Assembly: GCA_039196965.1 (NCBI GenBank)
Contig: JBCCUK010000021.1
Location: forward strand, 13,224-77,223
Direction: 5' to 3'
From: CALLCD01 sp039196965
GTDB taxonomy: Bacteria; Pseudomonadota; Alphaproteobacteria; Caulobacterales; Hyphomonadaceae
DNA: 64,000 nucleotides
The first letter of the stretch is position 1. Every line of letters begins with the position of its first letter. The notes under the pieces are model-generated. The model was not told the DNA's origin. It made no database searches and saw only the letters and a program-made list of their open reading frames with translations. Positions 55,102-63,701 of the stretch are shown here, piece after piece. The translations under genes and the position numbers were made by a program.

Positions 55102-56996
55102 CACCGCGTATAGAGGCTCAGCGCGCCATGGCGCTGACATTGGGGCACGATGTTCTCATGGCATTCATGGCCATGTTTTTCGCTGTGGAGATGCGCTGGC
55201 GCGTTTTCAGCGAATACGATCTGCGCCCATTTGACGGCCGGGTGCCCGTGATTGCTGGCATTATCTTTGCGCTGTCGGCGGCGCTCGCCATCGTGCTTCT
55301 GCAGGTTCACCGTCAGGTCTGGCGCCATTCTGGTTGGCCCGATGCGGTGAAAGTGGTTCAGGCCGCCGGCCTCGCTGCCCTGATCTTTCTGCCGATCATG
55401 TTTCTCTGGAATCGCCTGGACGGCTTTCCCCGGTCAAGCCTGTTGATCGCTCTGCCCATCTGGATGTCACTCCTCTTTGTTGGCCGGATGATTGCGCTCA
55501 ATCGGTCGACCCGGCGTCCGTTTCAGATATTTGCGCCGCGTCGCCGCAATGCGCCCCGCGCACTTTTGGTCGGTGACAATGCTGCCCTTGCCGATGCCCT
55601 GCGTGATCTTGAACGTACGCCCGATGGTTCGCCAATCCGCGTCCTCGGTCTGATTGAGACGGACGGTGCGGTGCCCGGGCTCGCCATTCGCGGCGTGACT
55701 GTCCATGGGGACCTGGAAGACCTTGGTAGCCGCCTGGATATGCTGGAAGCCAGATATGGGGCCTATCCCTGGGTAGCAGCCGTAGGCGAGGGGCGCTCGC
55801 GCCGGGTGATGAAACAGATCCTTGATGCCACCTCGTCGCGCGGCAGCGAAGTGATGGCTCTCGGTGGAGAGGCGGAGGGGGCTCCTCTCGTGCCGGTCCG
55901 CCCGGCAGACCTGCTCGGTCGCCGCGAGCGGGTGTGGGATGAAGAGCCCATAGAGCAGCTCGTGAGCGGCACGCGCCTGTTCATTACCGGTGGCGGCGGA
56001 ACGATTGGGTCAGAGCTGGTCCGCCAGTGTGCCCGCCATGCGCCAGCACAGATAACGGTCTACGACTCCTCAGAGTATAATCTCTACAAGATCGATATGA
56101 TGCTCCGCCGTCAGTTTCCTGATGTGAACGTTGAAGCTGTGTTGGGCGACGTGCGGGAATCCGGACGACTGGCCCGCATCATGCGTGATGCAAAGCCTGA
56201 TATAGTTTTCCACGCCGCGGCACTGAAGCATGTGCCCTTGATGGAGCTGAATCCCTGCGAAGCCATCCTGACCAATGCGGGCGGTGCAGCGAATACAGCG
56301 CGGGCCGCCGTTTCCTGCGGCGTGAAGAAATTCGTCTTTATCTCAACTGACAAAGCCGTGGACCCGGACAATGTCATGGGCGCGACCAAACGGCTTGCCG
56401 AGATGGTGGTCAGGCAGATCACTGACGATACGGATATGGCCGTGTCGCTTGTCCGGTTTGGCAATGTGCTTGGCTCCTCCGGGTCTGTGGTGCCGCTATT
56501 TGACAAGCAGATCGCAGAGGGTGGCCCCGTCACGGTCACCCATAAGGAGATGACCCGCTACTTCATGACCGTGGAAGAGGCCGTCTACCTCGTACTGCAG
56601 GCGTCAGCCCAACAGAAAGAGACCGGCGATGCCGGTTTGTATGTCCTCGATATGGGCGACCCTGTCAGGATCCAGTCGCTCGCCGAAGCGATGATCCGGA
56701 TGAAGGGTTATGTTCCGGGCGTCGATATCCTGATTGAGCATACCGGGCCGCGCCCCGGCGACAAGATGCATGAACGGCTGACCTACGTTCATGAGGATTT
56801 GCAGACCACCGATGTCGACGGTGTTCGCCGCGTGCAATGTGACCAGCAAGTCCCTCGCGGCTTCGAGTTGGCCTTTGAGAGCCTCCTCAAAACGGCAGCC
56901 AATCACGACCCTGCCGATTCCCTCGCTCAGCTCTCCGGTTTGGTGCAAAGCTATTCGGTTCCGAGGCATATGATCCAGGCTGTCGGCACCGGTTGA
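55098..56996 (+). CDS. WbpM/FlaA1-type UDP-sugar 4,6-dehydratase (CapD-like) membrane protein
   Basis: A 632-residue protein with about four N-terminal membrane helices (residues 10-115), a CoA-binding-like Rossmann domain, then the SDR domain with TGGGGTIGSELVRQC (about 295) and the triad segment FISTDKAVDPDNVMGATKRLAE, where methionine stands at the usual tyrosine place, the SMK triad of WbpM/FlaA1. It makes 4-keto-6-deoxy or inverted UDP-sugars for surface glycans. Inserted between heparinase and purH, overlapping the former by four bases. Confidence 0.9.
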   Translation: MTPRIEAQRAMALTLGHDVLMAFMAMFFAVEMRWRVFSEYDLRPFDGRVPVIAGIIFALSAALAIVLLQVHRQVWRHSGWPDAVKVVQAAGLAALIFLPIMFLWNRLDGFPRSSLLIALPIWMSLLFVGRMIALNRSTRRPFQIFAPRRRNAPRALLVGDNAALADALRDLERTPDGSPIRVLGLIETDGAVPGLAIRGVTVHGDLEDLGSRLDMLEARYGAYPWVAAVGEGRSRRVMKQILDATSSRGSEVMALGGEAEGAPLVPVRPADLLGRRERVWDEEPIEQLVSGTRLFITGGGGTIGSELVRQCARHAPAQITVYDSSEYNLYKIDMMLRRQFPDVNVEAVLGDVRESGRLARIMRDAKPDIVFHAAALKHVPLMELNPCEAILTNAGGAANTARAAVSCGVKKFVFISTDKAVDPDNVMGATKRLAEMVVRQITDDTDMAVSLVRFGNVLGSSGSVVPLFDKQIAEGGPVTVTHKEMTRYFMTVEEAVYLVLQASAQQKETGDAGLYVLDMGDPVRIQSLAEAMIRMKGYVPGVDILIEHTGPRPGDKMHERLTYVHEDLQTTDVDGVRRVQCDQQVPRGFELAFESLLKTAANHDPADSLAQLSGLVQSYSVPRHMIQAVGTG

Positions 56997-57062
56997 CCAT
57001 ATTCGCTACCAGTGTCATGCGGGCTTAGAATTTAGGCACGCCGGGCAGGGGCTTTTCTGGAC

Positions 57063-58652
57063 ATGACAACAAACACTGTGCGCGTCACCCGTGCGCTGAT
57101 CTCCGTATCTGACAAATCCGGCCTGGAAGACCGGGCAAGAAAACTCGCAGATATGGGCGTTGAGCTTGTCTCGACGGGCGGCACGGCAAAAGCTCTTACC
57201 GCAGCAGGGCTCGCAGTGAAGGATGTTGCCGAGCTGACAGGCTTTCCGGAGATGATGGATGGTCGGGTTAAGACCCTGCACCCTGTCGTCCACGGAGGAC
57301 TTTTGTATCTTCGGGATAATCCGGACCATGTCGCCGCCGCCGAGGCCCATGGCATTGGCGCGATCGATCTTGTCTACATCAATCTCTACCCCTTCGAGGC
57401 AACCGTCGCCGCCGGCAAGGATTTCGACACGTGCATTGAGAACATCGATATTGGCGGGCCGGCCATGCTCCGCGCCGCGGCGAAGAATCATGGCTTCGTT
57501 GCAGTGTGCACAGATGGCGGCGATCTCGATGCCGTTCTGGAAACAATGCAGGCGCAGGATGGCTGCACGACGGATGATCTTCGAAAGCGCCTCGCTGCGA
57601 AGACCTATGCCCGCACGGCCGCCTATGATGCGGCGATTTCCAGTTGGTATGCGAACGAATTGGAGGAGACTGCCTCTGATTGGACTGGCTTTGGTGGTAA
57701 GCTTCAAGAAGCGCTCCGCTATGGCGAGAACCCTCACCAGTCAGCTGCCTTCTATACAACGGGCGAATACCTTCCCGGTGTTGCCACAGCGCGGCAGATT
57801 CAAGGCAAAGCTCTCTCCTACAATAATATTAATGATACCGACGCGGCCTTTGAGCTGATTGGTGAGCTTGGCGCTGACCGTCCGGCTGTTGCGATCATCA
57901 AACATGCCAATCCTTGCGGCGTTGCCCTTGGAGACACGCCGCTTGACGCCTATCAGGCGGCTCTCGCCTGCGACTCAACTTCTGCTTTCGGAGGCATCGT
58001 CGCGCTGAACCGACCGCTCGATGCAGCCACGGCAGAAGCCATCACTCAGATCTTTACAGAAGTGGTTATTGCGCCCGACGCCGATCAGGGCGCGATGGAA
58101 GTATTCGCGCAGAAAAAGAACCTCCGCCTGCTGCTGACCGGTGGCCTGCCAGATCCATCCGTGCCGGGACAGATGGTCAAAACCGTTGCGGGCGGACTGC
58201 TCGTCCAGTCCCGCGATAGCGGCCGCATCGAGAAGGGTGATCTGAAAGTCGTCACCAAGCGCGCGCCTACAGATGCAGAGTTCGATGATCTCCTATTCGC
58301 CTGGCGGGTCGCAAAACACGTAAAATCCAATACCATTGTTTATGCCAAGGATCAGTCGACGGCTGGTATCGGTGCTGGTCAGATGAGCCGGATCGATGCC
58401 GCGCGTATTGCAGCCCGCAAGGCCGAAGATGCTGCGGATGCAGCGGGCTGGGACGCACCGCGCACAAAGGGATGCGTGGCGGCGTCGGACGCCTTTTTCC
58501 CGTTCCCCGATGGATTGCTCCAGGCGGCGTCTGCTGGGGCCACGGCGGTCATTCAGCCGGGCGGGTCCATTCGCGATGAGGAAGTTATCGCAGCGGCGGA
58601 CGAAGAAGGGCTCGCCATGGTTTTTACCGGTATGCGTCACTTCCGGCACTAG
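57063..58652 (+). CDS. purH: Bifunctional AICAR formyltransferase / IMP cyclohydrolase
   Basis: A 529-residue bifunctional enzyme for the last two steps of IMP synthesis. MGS-like cyclohydrolase domain (RALISVSDKSGLEDRARKLADMG, TVHGG-type HPVVHGGLLY), then the formyltransferase domain with LRYGENPHQSAAFY, KHANPCGVALGD, STSAFGGIVALN and a C-terminal AFFPFPDG(L). Normal length and order. Confidence 0.96.
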   Translation: MTTNTVRVTRALISVSDKSGLEDRARKLADMGVELVSTGGTAKALTAAGLAVKDVAELTGFPEMMDGRVKTLHPVVHGGLLYLRDNPDHVAAAEAHGIGAIDLVYINLYPFEATVAAGKDFDTCIENIDIGGPAMLRAAAKNHGFVAVCTDGGDLDAVLETMQAQDGCTTDDLRKRLAAKTYARTAAYDAAISSWYANELEETASDWTGFGGKLQEALRYGENPHQSAAFYTTGEYLPGVATARQIQGKALSYNNINDTDAAFELIGELGADRPAVAIIKHANPCGVALGDTPLDAYQAALACDSTSAFGGIVALNRPLDAATAEAITQIFTEVVIAPDADQGAMEVFAQKKNLRLLLTGGLPDPSVPGQMVKTVAGGLLVQSRDSGRIEKGDLKVVTKRAPTDAEFDDLLFAWRVAKHVKSNTIVYAKDQSTAGIGAGQMSRIDAARIAARKAEDAADAAGWDAPRTKGCVAASDAFFPFPDGLLQAASAGATAVIQPGGSIRDEEVIAAADEEGLAMVFTGMRHFRH

Positions 58653-58698
58653 TCTCTCATATTGCTTAACGCTGGGCGACGCTGCTAGCCCATTCGCC

Positions 58699-59559
58699 AT
58701 GGCCTCAGACTTATTCGTTCTGTTTATTTGCCTTGTGTCCGCCGTAACGGTGGCGGCCGTTGGCTTTTTGATCAAGCGGGGAGGAGACGTCCTCGTGGCG
58801 AGGTCTGTCATGTCCTTCGGCATGGGGCTCTCTGCACTACCATTCGTCTTCTTCGTGCCGCCTTTGCCGACCGATATCCTTCCCCTCTTTGCCTTGGCTG
58901 TGGCCATTCATTGGGTCTATCAGACGGCGATGATTTCTGCGTTACATCGTGGGGATCTATCCCTTGTCTTCCCGGTCATGCGGGGGCTTGGGCCTCTGTT
59001 TGCCGGCCTTCTGGCGATTTTTGTCCTCGGCGAGACATTTACCCCCGCCGGATGGATCGGTCTCTTCTTGACATCTGCCGCGGTTATCGTGTTCGCTCTG
59101 CCGTCTGGGACTGATCTTGGCCGCCAACAACTTGACCGGCAGGCCCTCTTTTATGCGGCTCTGACAGCGATGGGGATAGGAGCCTATACGGTAACCGATG
59201 CTTGGGTAATCCGCGAGGTTCCTGTCGCGAGCACGTTCATTGTCTGGCTGTTCCTCGTCGACTGGACCGGTGTTGCCGTTGTTACGGTTTTCCGCCGCTG
59301 GGGTCGCCTGATTTCCAGTTTCAAACCTGTCTTAAAGGACGGTCTGATCGGCGGAATCTTCGGTGCTGTTTCTTATGCGCTCGCGCTCTATGCGTTTACC
59401 CTTACGGACGCCGCTCTTGTTGCGGCGCTGCGGGAGACATCCGTTGTCTTCGCCGCGGCGATGGGTGCCGTGTGGTTGAAGGAGGGCTTCGGCACCCGCC
59501 GCATCCTCGCGGCCAGTGTTCTTGCCGCCGGACTTCTGCTTATGCAGGTCTATGGATGA
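58699..59559 (+). CDS. EamA-type DMT transporter
   Basis: A 286-residue membrane protein with ten predicted helices in two EamA repeats (second repeat from about GVAVVTVF). TAMISALHRGDLSLVFPVMRGLGPLFAGLLAI is a typical repeat-end. ATG at 58699 follows the purH stop by 46 bases. Substrate unknown. Confidence 0.85.
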   Translation: MASDLFVLFICLVSAVTVAAVGFLIKRGGDVLVARSVMSFGMGLSALPFVFFVPPLPTDILPLFALAVAIHWVYQTAMISALHRGDLSLVFPVMRGLGPLFAGLLAIFVLGETFTPAGWIGLFLTSAAVIVFALPSGTDLGRQQLDRQALFYAALTAMGIGAYTVTDAWVIREVPVASTFIVWLFLVDWTGVAVVTVFRRWGRLISSFKPVLKDGLIGGIFGAVSYALALYAFTLTDAALVAALRETSVVFAAAMGAVWLKEGFGTRRILAASVLAAGLLLMQVYG

Positions 59560-59667
59560 CGATAACTTGTTTTTTATTCTATGTGCAATATTTTATAAAG
59601 TGTGCGGTCATACATCTTGACGGGAGCTGCTCCCGGCGCATTTTTAGTGAGTGATTCTGGTATACAA

Positions 59668-60318
59668 ATGAAGAGTGATCTGATGAGCGAGACGAAACAA
59701 AGCGATCTCAATCGTGCCACTGATAAAGCCAACCAAATCTGGGGTGACCTTATCCCGGTGGTTCTTTTCGTGATCATCTATAACGTGCTTCGCCGCCTGC
59801 CTGATGAGGGGGGAATGTTTAACCCGGAGACATCTCTCTACTGGGCAACAGGAGCTCTGATCGTGGCAACCCTCGCTGTTGTCGGTTTGAAGGTTTACAA
59901 TAAACAACCCGTGCCGCCGTTCTTGCTTGTGTCTTCCTTGATTGTTGGTGGCTTTGGAACGCTAGGCATTATTTTACAGGACAAGTCGTTCATCTATCAC
60001 AAGCCGACCATTCAGAACCTGTTTCTTGCCGGGATCATATTTGGCGGTTTCCTCCTTGGACGGAATGTATGGAAGGATATGTTCAAATCTGTGTTCGACC
60101 TGCCAGAGTTTGCCTGGCGAACGCTTGCGATACGATGGGGGCTCTTCTTCGTCGCCATGGCGGCCTGGAATGAGATCCAACTGGTCATCTTTTCTGAGGA
60201 AACCTGGGCCAATTGGAAACTTGGCAATATGGTCATCGTCCTTTTGTTCGGCATTGCCAACACGCCCTATACTTTGAAACACTTGCAGGATGACGTCAGC
60301 GCGGAAGCCCAAGCCTGA
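59668..60318 (+). CDS. YciB/IspZ-type inner-membrane septation protein
   Basis: A 216-residue membrane protein resembling YciB/IspZ (intracellular septation protein A family): the helices from LIPVVLFVIIYNVLRR and GGFGTLGIILQDKSFIYHKPTIQNLFLAGIIFGG, LLGRNVWKDMFKSVFDLPEFAWRTLAIRWGLFF are the family core. Three in-frame ATGs exist (59602, 59668, 59683); 59668 or 59683 is most likely. It affects cell envelope or division. Confidence 0.82.
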   Translation: MKSDLMSETKQSDLNRATDKANQIWGDLIPVVLFVIIYNVLRRLPDEGGMFNPETSLYWATGALIVATLAVVGLKVYNKQPVPPFLLVSSLIVGGFGTLGIILQDKSFIYHKPTIQNLFLAGIIFGGFLLGRNVWKDMFKSVFDLPEFAWRTLAIRWGLFFVAMAAWNEIQLVIFSEETWANWKLGNMVIVLLFGIANTPYTLKHLQDDVSAEAQA

Positions 60319-60739
60319 TTCGAGACGGATTTGTCCAGGCGATACCTTCAGTTCGGGGCGTAGCAAACTGCCCCAGATTTTGCGAAGTATACAGATAATT
60401 GGTTCCGATCTGCGTTTCCGGCTTATTCCTTGTCCGGACTTGCAAGCTACTTCCCACATTCTTGGGAGATCCGTCATTCGCCCATCTGGTGATAGTTCGG
60501 GATACTGACTGTTCTCACCATTAACGGTTTTATTGCCTGTCGCATTAGCTATAATGACGCATTCTGTTGCCAGCATTGGGAACATTTTGCGCAGAAAGTG
60601 AATATGTGCGATATAAATTGCTATCGCGCTATGGGAGAACTTGCTTGATCCGTGTACCATAGTAGGTATCGAGAATAGCCCGTCGTTGCTATTCGCTGTG
60701 GCGCATTTTGGGTGGGGTATCAGAATCTAGGGGTCACTA
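60319..60739. other. Intergenic region between YciB and MarR genes
   Basis: 421 bases with no supported gene. Contains a small GGGGC/GCCCC stem at 60355-60374 after the YciB stop, weak as a terminator. The AT-rich 60530-60640 section may carry the MarR promoter. I see no RNA gene or repeat. Confidence 0.5.
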
Positions 60740-61336
60740 ATGACAAACACTTCAGTGGGGCCAGATGGCTTCAGTCTGGGAAATTCGGCGAGCCATCTTT
60801 TGCACAGGGCTCAGCAAATTGCTGCGGGCCGTTCCGCAGAAGCGCTCCGTGATGCCGGAATTACGCTTAGACAATTTTCAGTACTCGCAGCAATTTCCCT
60901 CGACGAGGGCGTAAGCCAAAGCAAGCTGGTCGATCTTACCGGCATTGACCGGTCGACGCTTGCCGACATGGCGGCCCGTATGGAAACTGCCAAGCTCATC
61001 AAACGTGTGTCTTCCAAGACAGATGCGCGTGCGAAATCGGTCACTTTAATGGCGGCCGGTCGCAAGGCGCTTGCCAAGGCCATGCCTGGCGTCACCGCTG
61101 CCGATGAAGCGATTTTGGAAACGCTGCCAAAATCGCGTCGCGACAGTTTCCTGAGCGCACTTGCCACCTTGGCAAACGCGCCGGAAGAAGCTCCTGCCGA
61201 GCCTGAACCGGCACCAGCTCCAGCACCTAAAAAGGCTGCGGCAAAGCCTGCTGCGGCGGCTCCCAAAAAGAAAGCTGCGAAGCCAGCAGGGAAGTCCGCT
61301 AAGAAAAAGGCTGCCAAAAAAGGCAAAAAGAAATAG
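60740..61336 (+). CDS. MarR-family regulator with lysine/alanine-rich tail
   Basis: A 198-residue protein. Residues 1-140 form a MarR winged helix: LRQFSVLAAISLDEGVSQSKLVDLTGIDRSTLADMAARMETAKLIKRV is the helix-turn-helix plus wing start, with KSVTLMAAGRKALAKA after. Residues about 147-198 are a PEPAPAPAPKKAAAKPAAAAPKKKA-like tail rich in Lys, Ala and Pro, like histone H1 or AlgP/HctB-type tails. It could coat or bridge DNA. Convergent with ccmG, four bases apart. Confidence 0.85.
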   Translation: MTNTSVGPDGFSLGNSASHLLHRAQQIAAGRSAEALRDAGITLRQFSVLAAISLDEGVSQSKLVDLTGIDRSTLADMAARMETAKLIKRVSSKTDARAKSVTLMAAGRKALAKAMPGVTAADEAILETLPKSRRDSFLSALATLANAPEEAPAEPEPAPAPAPKKAAAKPAAAAPKKKAAKPAGKSAKKKAAKKGKKK

Positions 61337-61340
61337 TCGC

Positions 61341-61853
61341 TCAGAGTAGCTGACTGATCCGCTTTAAATCATCAGGGGTCAGAGGACCCCTGATGTGAAG
61401 CGCTATGGTTCCATCCGGTCTGATCACAAAGGTTTCCGGAACGCCTGTCAGACCGAAATCAAGTCCGCCCTGTCCATCCTCGTCCACCGCCACCGTTGTG
61501 AAGGGATTGCCGAGACGCGATAGAAACGCGGCCCCGTTTTCCGGATTATCCCGATAGAGAAGACCGTGCATCCGGTCAGGGTGCCGCCGCCCCAGTTCCA
61601 TTAGCAGCGGGTGTTCCACTTCGCAGGGTGCGCACCAGCTGGCGAAGAGATTGACCACGATCGGCGCTCCATCCGGCGGCGGGTTGAAGCTGATATCCTC
61701 CGTTGAGGACAGTATCGGAAAGCTCCGTGTCGGGGCCGCCCGATTGTCGGAGAGAGCCATGGTCGGTTTTTCCTCACGCAGAAGGTTCTGAGCTCCCACA
61801 ACGGCAAGTCCGATCAGTGCGATCAGGGGGAGGGCGGCCAGCCAGCGGGTCAT
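61341..61853 (-). CDS. ccmG: Cytochrome c biogenesis thiol:disulfide interchange protein (CcmG/DsbE)
   Basis: A 170-residue membrane-anchored periplasmic thioredoxin-like protein. N-terminal anchor LAALPLIALIGLAVVGAQ, redox motif C74-A-P-C77 in NLFASWCAPCEVE, and GVPETFVIRPDGTI with the cis-proline loop. It reduces apocytochrome c cysteines before heme attachment. Overlaps ccmD by four bases. Confidence 0.92.
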   Translation of the reverse strand: MTRWLAALPLIALIGLAVVGAQNLLREEKPTMALSDNRAAPTRSFPILSSTEDISFNPPPDGAPIVVNLFASWCAPCEVEHPLLMELGRRHPDRMHGLLYRDNPENGAAFLSRLGNPFTTVAVDEDGQGGLDFGLTGVPETFVIRPDGTIALHIRGPLTPDDLKRISQLL

Positions 61854-62014
61854 CGATCGTCCTCCCGCATCGCCTGCAGCCGCGCCTCTGTCGCCTGCGC
61901 TGATCTTGCGCGAAGCGCTGTGATCAGAATGGTTGTGCCCAGGGTCAGGGTGGCCAGGGCATATACCGTCCAGATATAGGCGGCGTTCTTGTCGAAGTCG
62001 GGCAGCATATCCAT
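61850..62014 (-). CDS. ccmD: Heme exporter protein D (CcmD), small
   Basis: A 54-residue protein found by reading the gap between ccmC and ccmG: MDMLPDFDKNAAYIWTVYAL followed by a hydrophobic helix and a charged C terminus ending ARLQAMREDDR. One membrane helix and a FDKNAAYIWTVYA opening fit CcmD, which tethers CcmE to CcmC. ATGA overlap with ccmG and a five-base gap to ccmC place it in the operon. Confidence 0.88.
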   Translation of the reverse strand: MDMLPDFDKNAAYIWTVYALATLTLGTTILITALRARSAQATEARLQAMREDDR

Positions 62015-62018
62015 CGGA

Positions 62019-62747
62019 CTATGCGCTCGCCATCAGCTTGGCCCGTGTGCGCGCATTCCGCCGCTCAATAATCTCGGTCCGCATAGAGATGAAAACAAGC
62101 GCTGAAAATAGCAGAATATGTCCTGTGCCACCGATGAGCAGGGGCACGAGATAGTCCAGCGACATGCTCGGACCACCTGCACGCAAGAGGCTCGGCCCCT
62201 GGTGCAACGATGTGAACCAGTCCACGGAGAATCGGATCAGCGGCACATTTACGACGCCAATCATGGCGAGGATCGCGCCGGCACGCGCTGCTTTCTGCCT
62301 GGTGTCCATGGCAGCCCGCAGCGCCATATAGCCAATGAACAGAAACAGCATGATCAGCGAGGACACCATCCGTGCATCGTCCCACTGCCACCATGTGCCC
62401 CAGGTCGGCTTGCCCCAGATCGATCCCGAAGCGAGGCAGAGCGCGGTATAGATCGCGCCGATGGGGGCGATGCTCTTGGCCGCAATGTCCGCGAGCTCAT
62501 GGCGCCAGACAAACCAGACAAGGCTCGCTCCTGCCATGCCGGCATAGGCACCTGAGGTGAGTATGGCCGCCGGCACGTGAATGAACAGGATCCGCGCCGA
62601 ATCGCCCTGGACCCGCTCCGGCGGGACAATCCACAATGCCTGCCAGACGCTGAACGCGATCATTAGCGCGGCCGCCGCGAAGCAGACCGGCACGGCATAT
62701 CGCGAAAACGTCATGAAGCGATGGGGATTGGCGAGGTAGGAAATCAT
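62019..62747 (-). CDS. ccmC: Heme exporter protein C (CcmC)
   Basis: A 242-residue membrane protein with six helices. The tryptophan-rich motif WGTWWQWDDARMVS binds heme; FIHVPAAI and the C-terminal HILLFSALVF carry the histidines flanking it. It passes heme to CcmE. The gene that usually precedes it in this operon (ccmB) is displaced, see 63591. Confidence 0.94.
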   Translation of the reverse strand: MISYLANPHRFMTFSRYAVPVCFAAAALMIAFSVWQALWIVPPERVQGDSARILFIHVPAAILTSGAYAGMAGASLVWFVWRHELADIAAKSIAPIGAIYTALCLASGSIWGKPTWGTWWQWDDARMVSSLIMLFLFIGYMALRAAMDTRQKAARAGAILAMIGVVNVPLIRFSVDWFTSLHQGPSLLRAGGPSMSLDYLVPLLIGGTGHILLFSALVFISMRTEIIERRNARTRAKLMASA

Positions 62748-62812
62748 GTCGCCTGTTTAGCACGGGCCGTGCCATGCGCTATAGGGCAACATGCTGCGGC
62801 ATCTATGTGATT

Positions 62813-62978
62813 GTCATCCCGAAATTTGCGCCAGCAAATGTCCGGGACTCAGAAGACAGAATGCGCTCTTTGTCCGCCACTGCCGTGGCCATCTACGCTG
62901 AAATCGATCCCCGGATCAATTTCCGGGCGCTCCGATGGGTCCCGGATATGTCCGCATACGCAAACATTCCGGGATGAC
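62813..62978. repeat. 166-bp palindromic repeat element
   Basis: Starts GTCATCCCG and ends CGGGATGAC, terminal inverted ends, with internal CCGGATCAATTTCCGG-type stems. Resembles dispersed GTCATCCCGG-type palindromic repeats known in many alphaproteobacteria. A partial copy lies at 17835-17905. This accounts for most of the 348-base gap upstream of ccmC; I see no gene in it. Confidence 0.7.
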
Positions 62979-63095
62979 AGGATGAGCTTGGCACCGCTCT
63001 CTCTGGCTCAAGTTAGATCAGCTAAATTGACTTGGCTTACGACTGCTCTCGGCGGCATTGGAGACATTCTTATATAGAGGTACTATATTATTGCG

Positions 63096-63551
63096 ATGGA
63101 TCGATTTTTGGCTAAAGAAGCCGACCGCTTACCGCCTATCTGGTGGGTCTCTTTTCTCTTGAGTGTTGTTTTTCTATGTACCGGAAACGCGAAATCTTCT
63201 GGTGGGTTAATGCTTCTTTCGGGCATTGTTCAAATTGCTTGGCCTTATACGGTCGGTCAAATGAGAGCAAAGCGTGGTCACAGTACTTATAACAAGATTT
63301 TCTGCTGTGCATTAGTCGGTTCGGTGCTGGGAGCGATCATAATTTTCATCCCGCCCAATAATGCAATGCTCATTACTTTTATGGAAGCCTTTGTAGTCGT
63401 ATCCATGATGGGGGCAAATTTGCTATTTTGCATCCGACTAGCCAAAATAGCTACTGGTGGGCATACAATTTCAAATAGCTTCCTTGGGGTGTTTCTTGCG
63501 GCGTTTTATTGGCCGCTATGGCCAGATTGGATTAGAAGCCGATTGGGTTAG
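63096..63551 (+). CDS. Hypothetical membrane protein, AT-richer
   Basis: A 151-residue protein with about four membrane segments (residues 17-35, 38-55, 68-88, 93-115) and a start MDRFLAKEADRLPPIWWV. Base composition is lower GC than the rest of the window. It lies on the plus strand between ccmC and the ccmB-like fragment, so it interrupts the normal ccm order. No family recognised. Confidence 0.6.
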   Translation: MDRFLAKEADRLPPIWWVSFLLSVVFLCTGNAKSSGGLMLLSGIVQIAWPYTVGQMRAKRGHSTYNKIFCCALVGSVLGAIIIFIPPNNAMLITFMEAFVVVSMMGANLLFCIRLAKIATGGHTISNSFLGVFLAAFYWPLWPDWIRSRLG

Positions 63552-63590
63552 GGCTCCCCCTGACCCAAACCAGACGAAACCGCCAACCGC

Positions 63591-63701
63591 TCAACTCACT
63601 CCGAGTTTGAGCGCCGCGCCCATACCGAAGGGAGCGATGGCGAGGGCGAAGGCGGTGGATGCGGCCAGCAAGTAGGCCTCGGGCGGCAGGGGTGTCTCGC
63701 T
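63591..63701 (-). pseudogene. ccmB: Possible 3' fragment of ccmB
   Basis: The minus strand reads, in one frame, SETPLPPEAYLLAASTAFAL, then AIAPFGMGAALKLGVS and a stop. A hydrophobic run ending in APFxxxAALK/R is how CcmB proteins end, and ccmC, ccmD and ccmG follow on the same strand. Upstream of about 63700 the frame no longer looks like CcmB. Either a deletion, an insertion or an assembly join has removed the rest. GC content returns to the level of the genome in just this segment. Confidence 0.45.
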
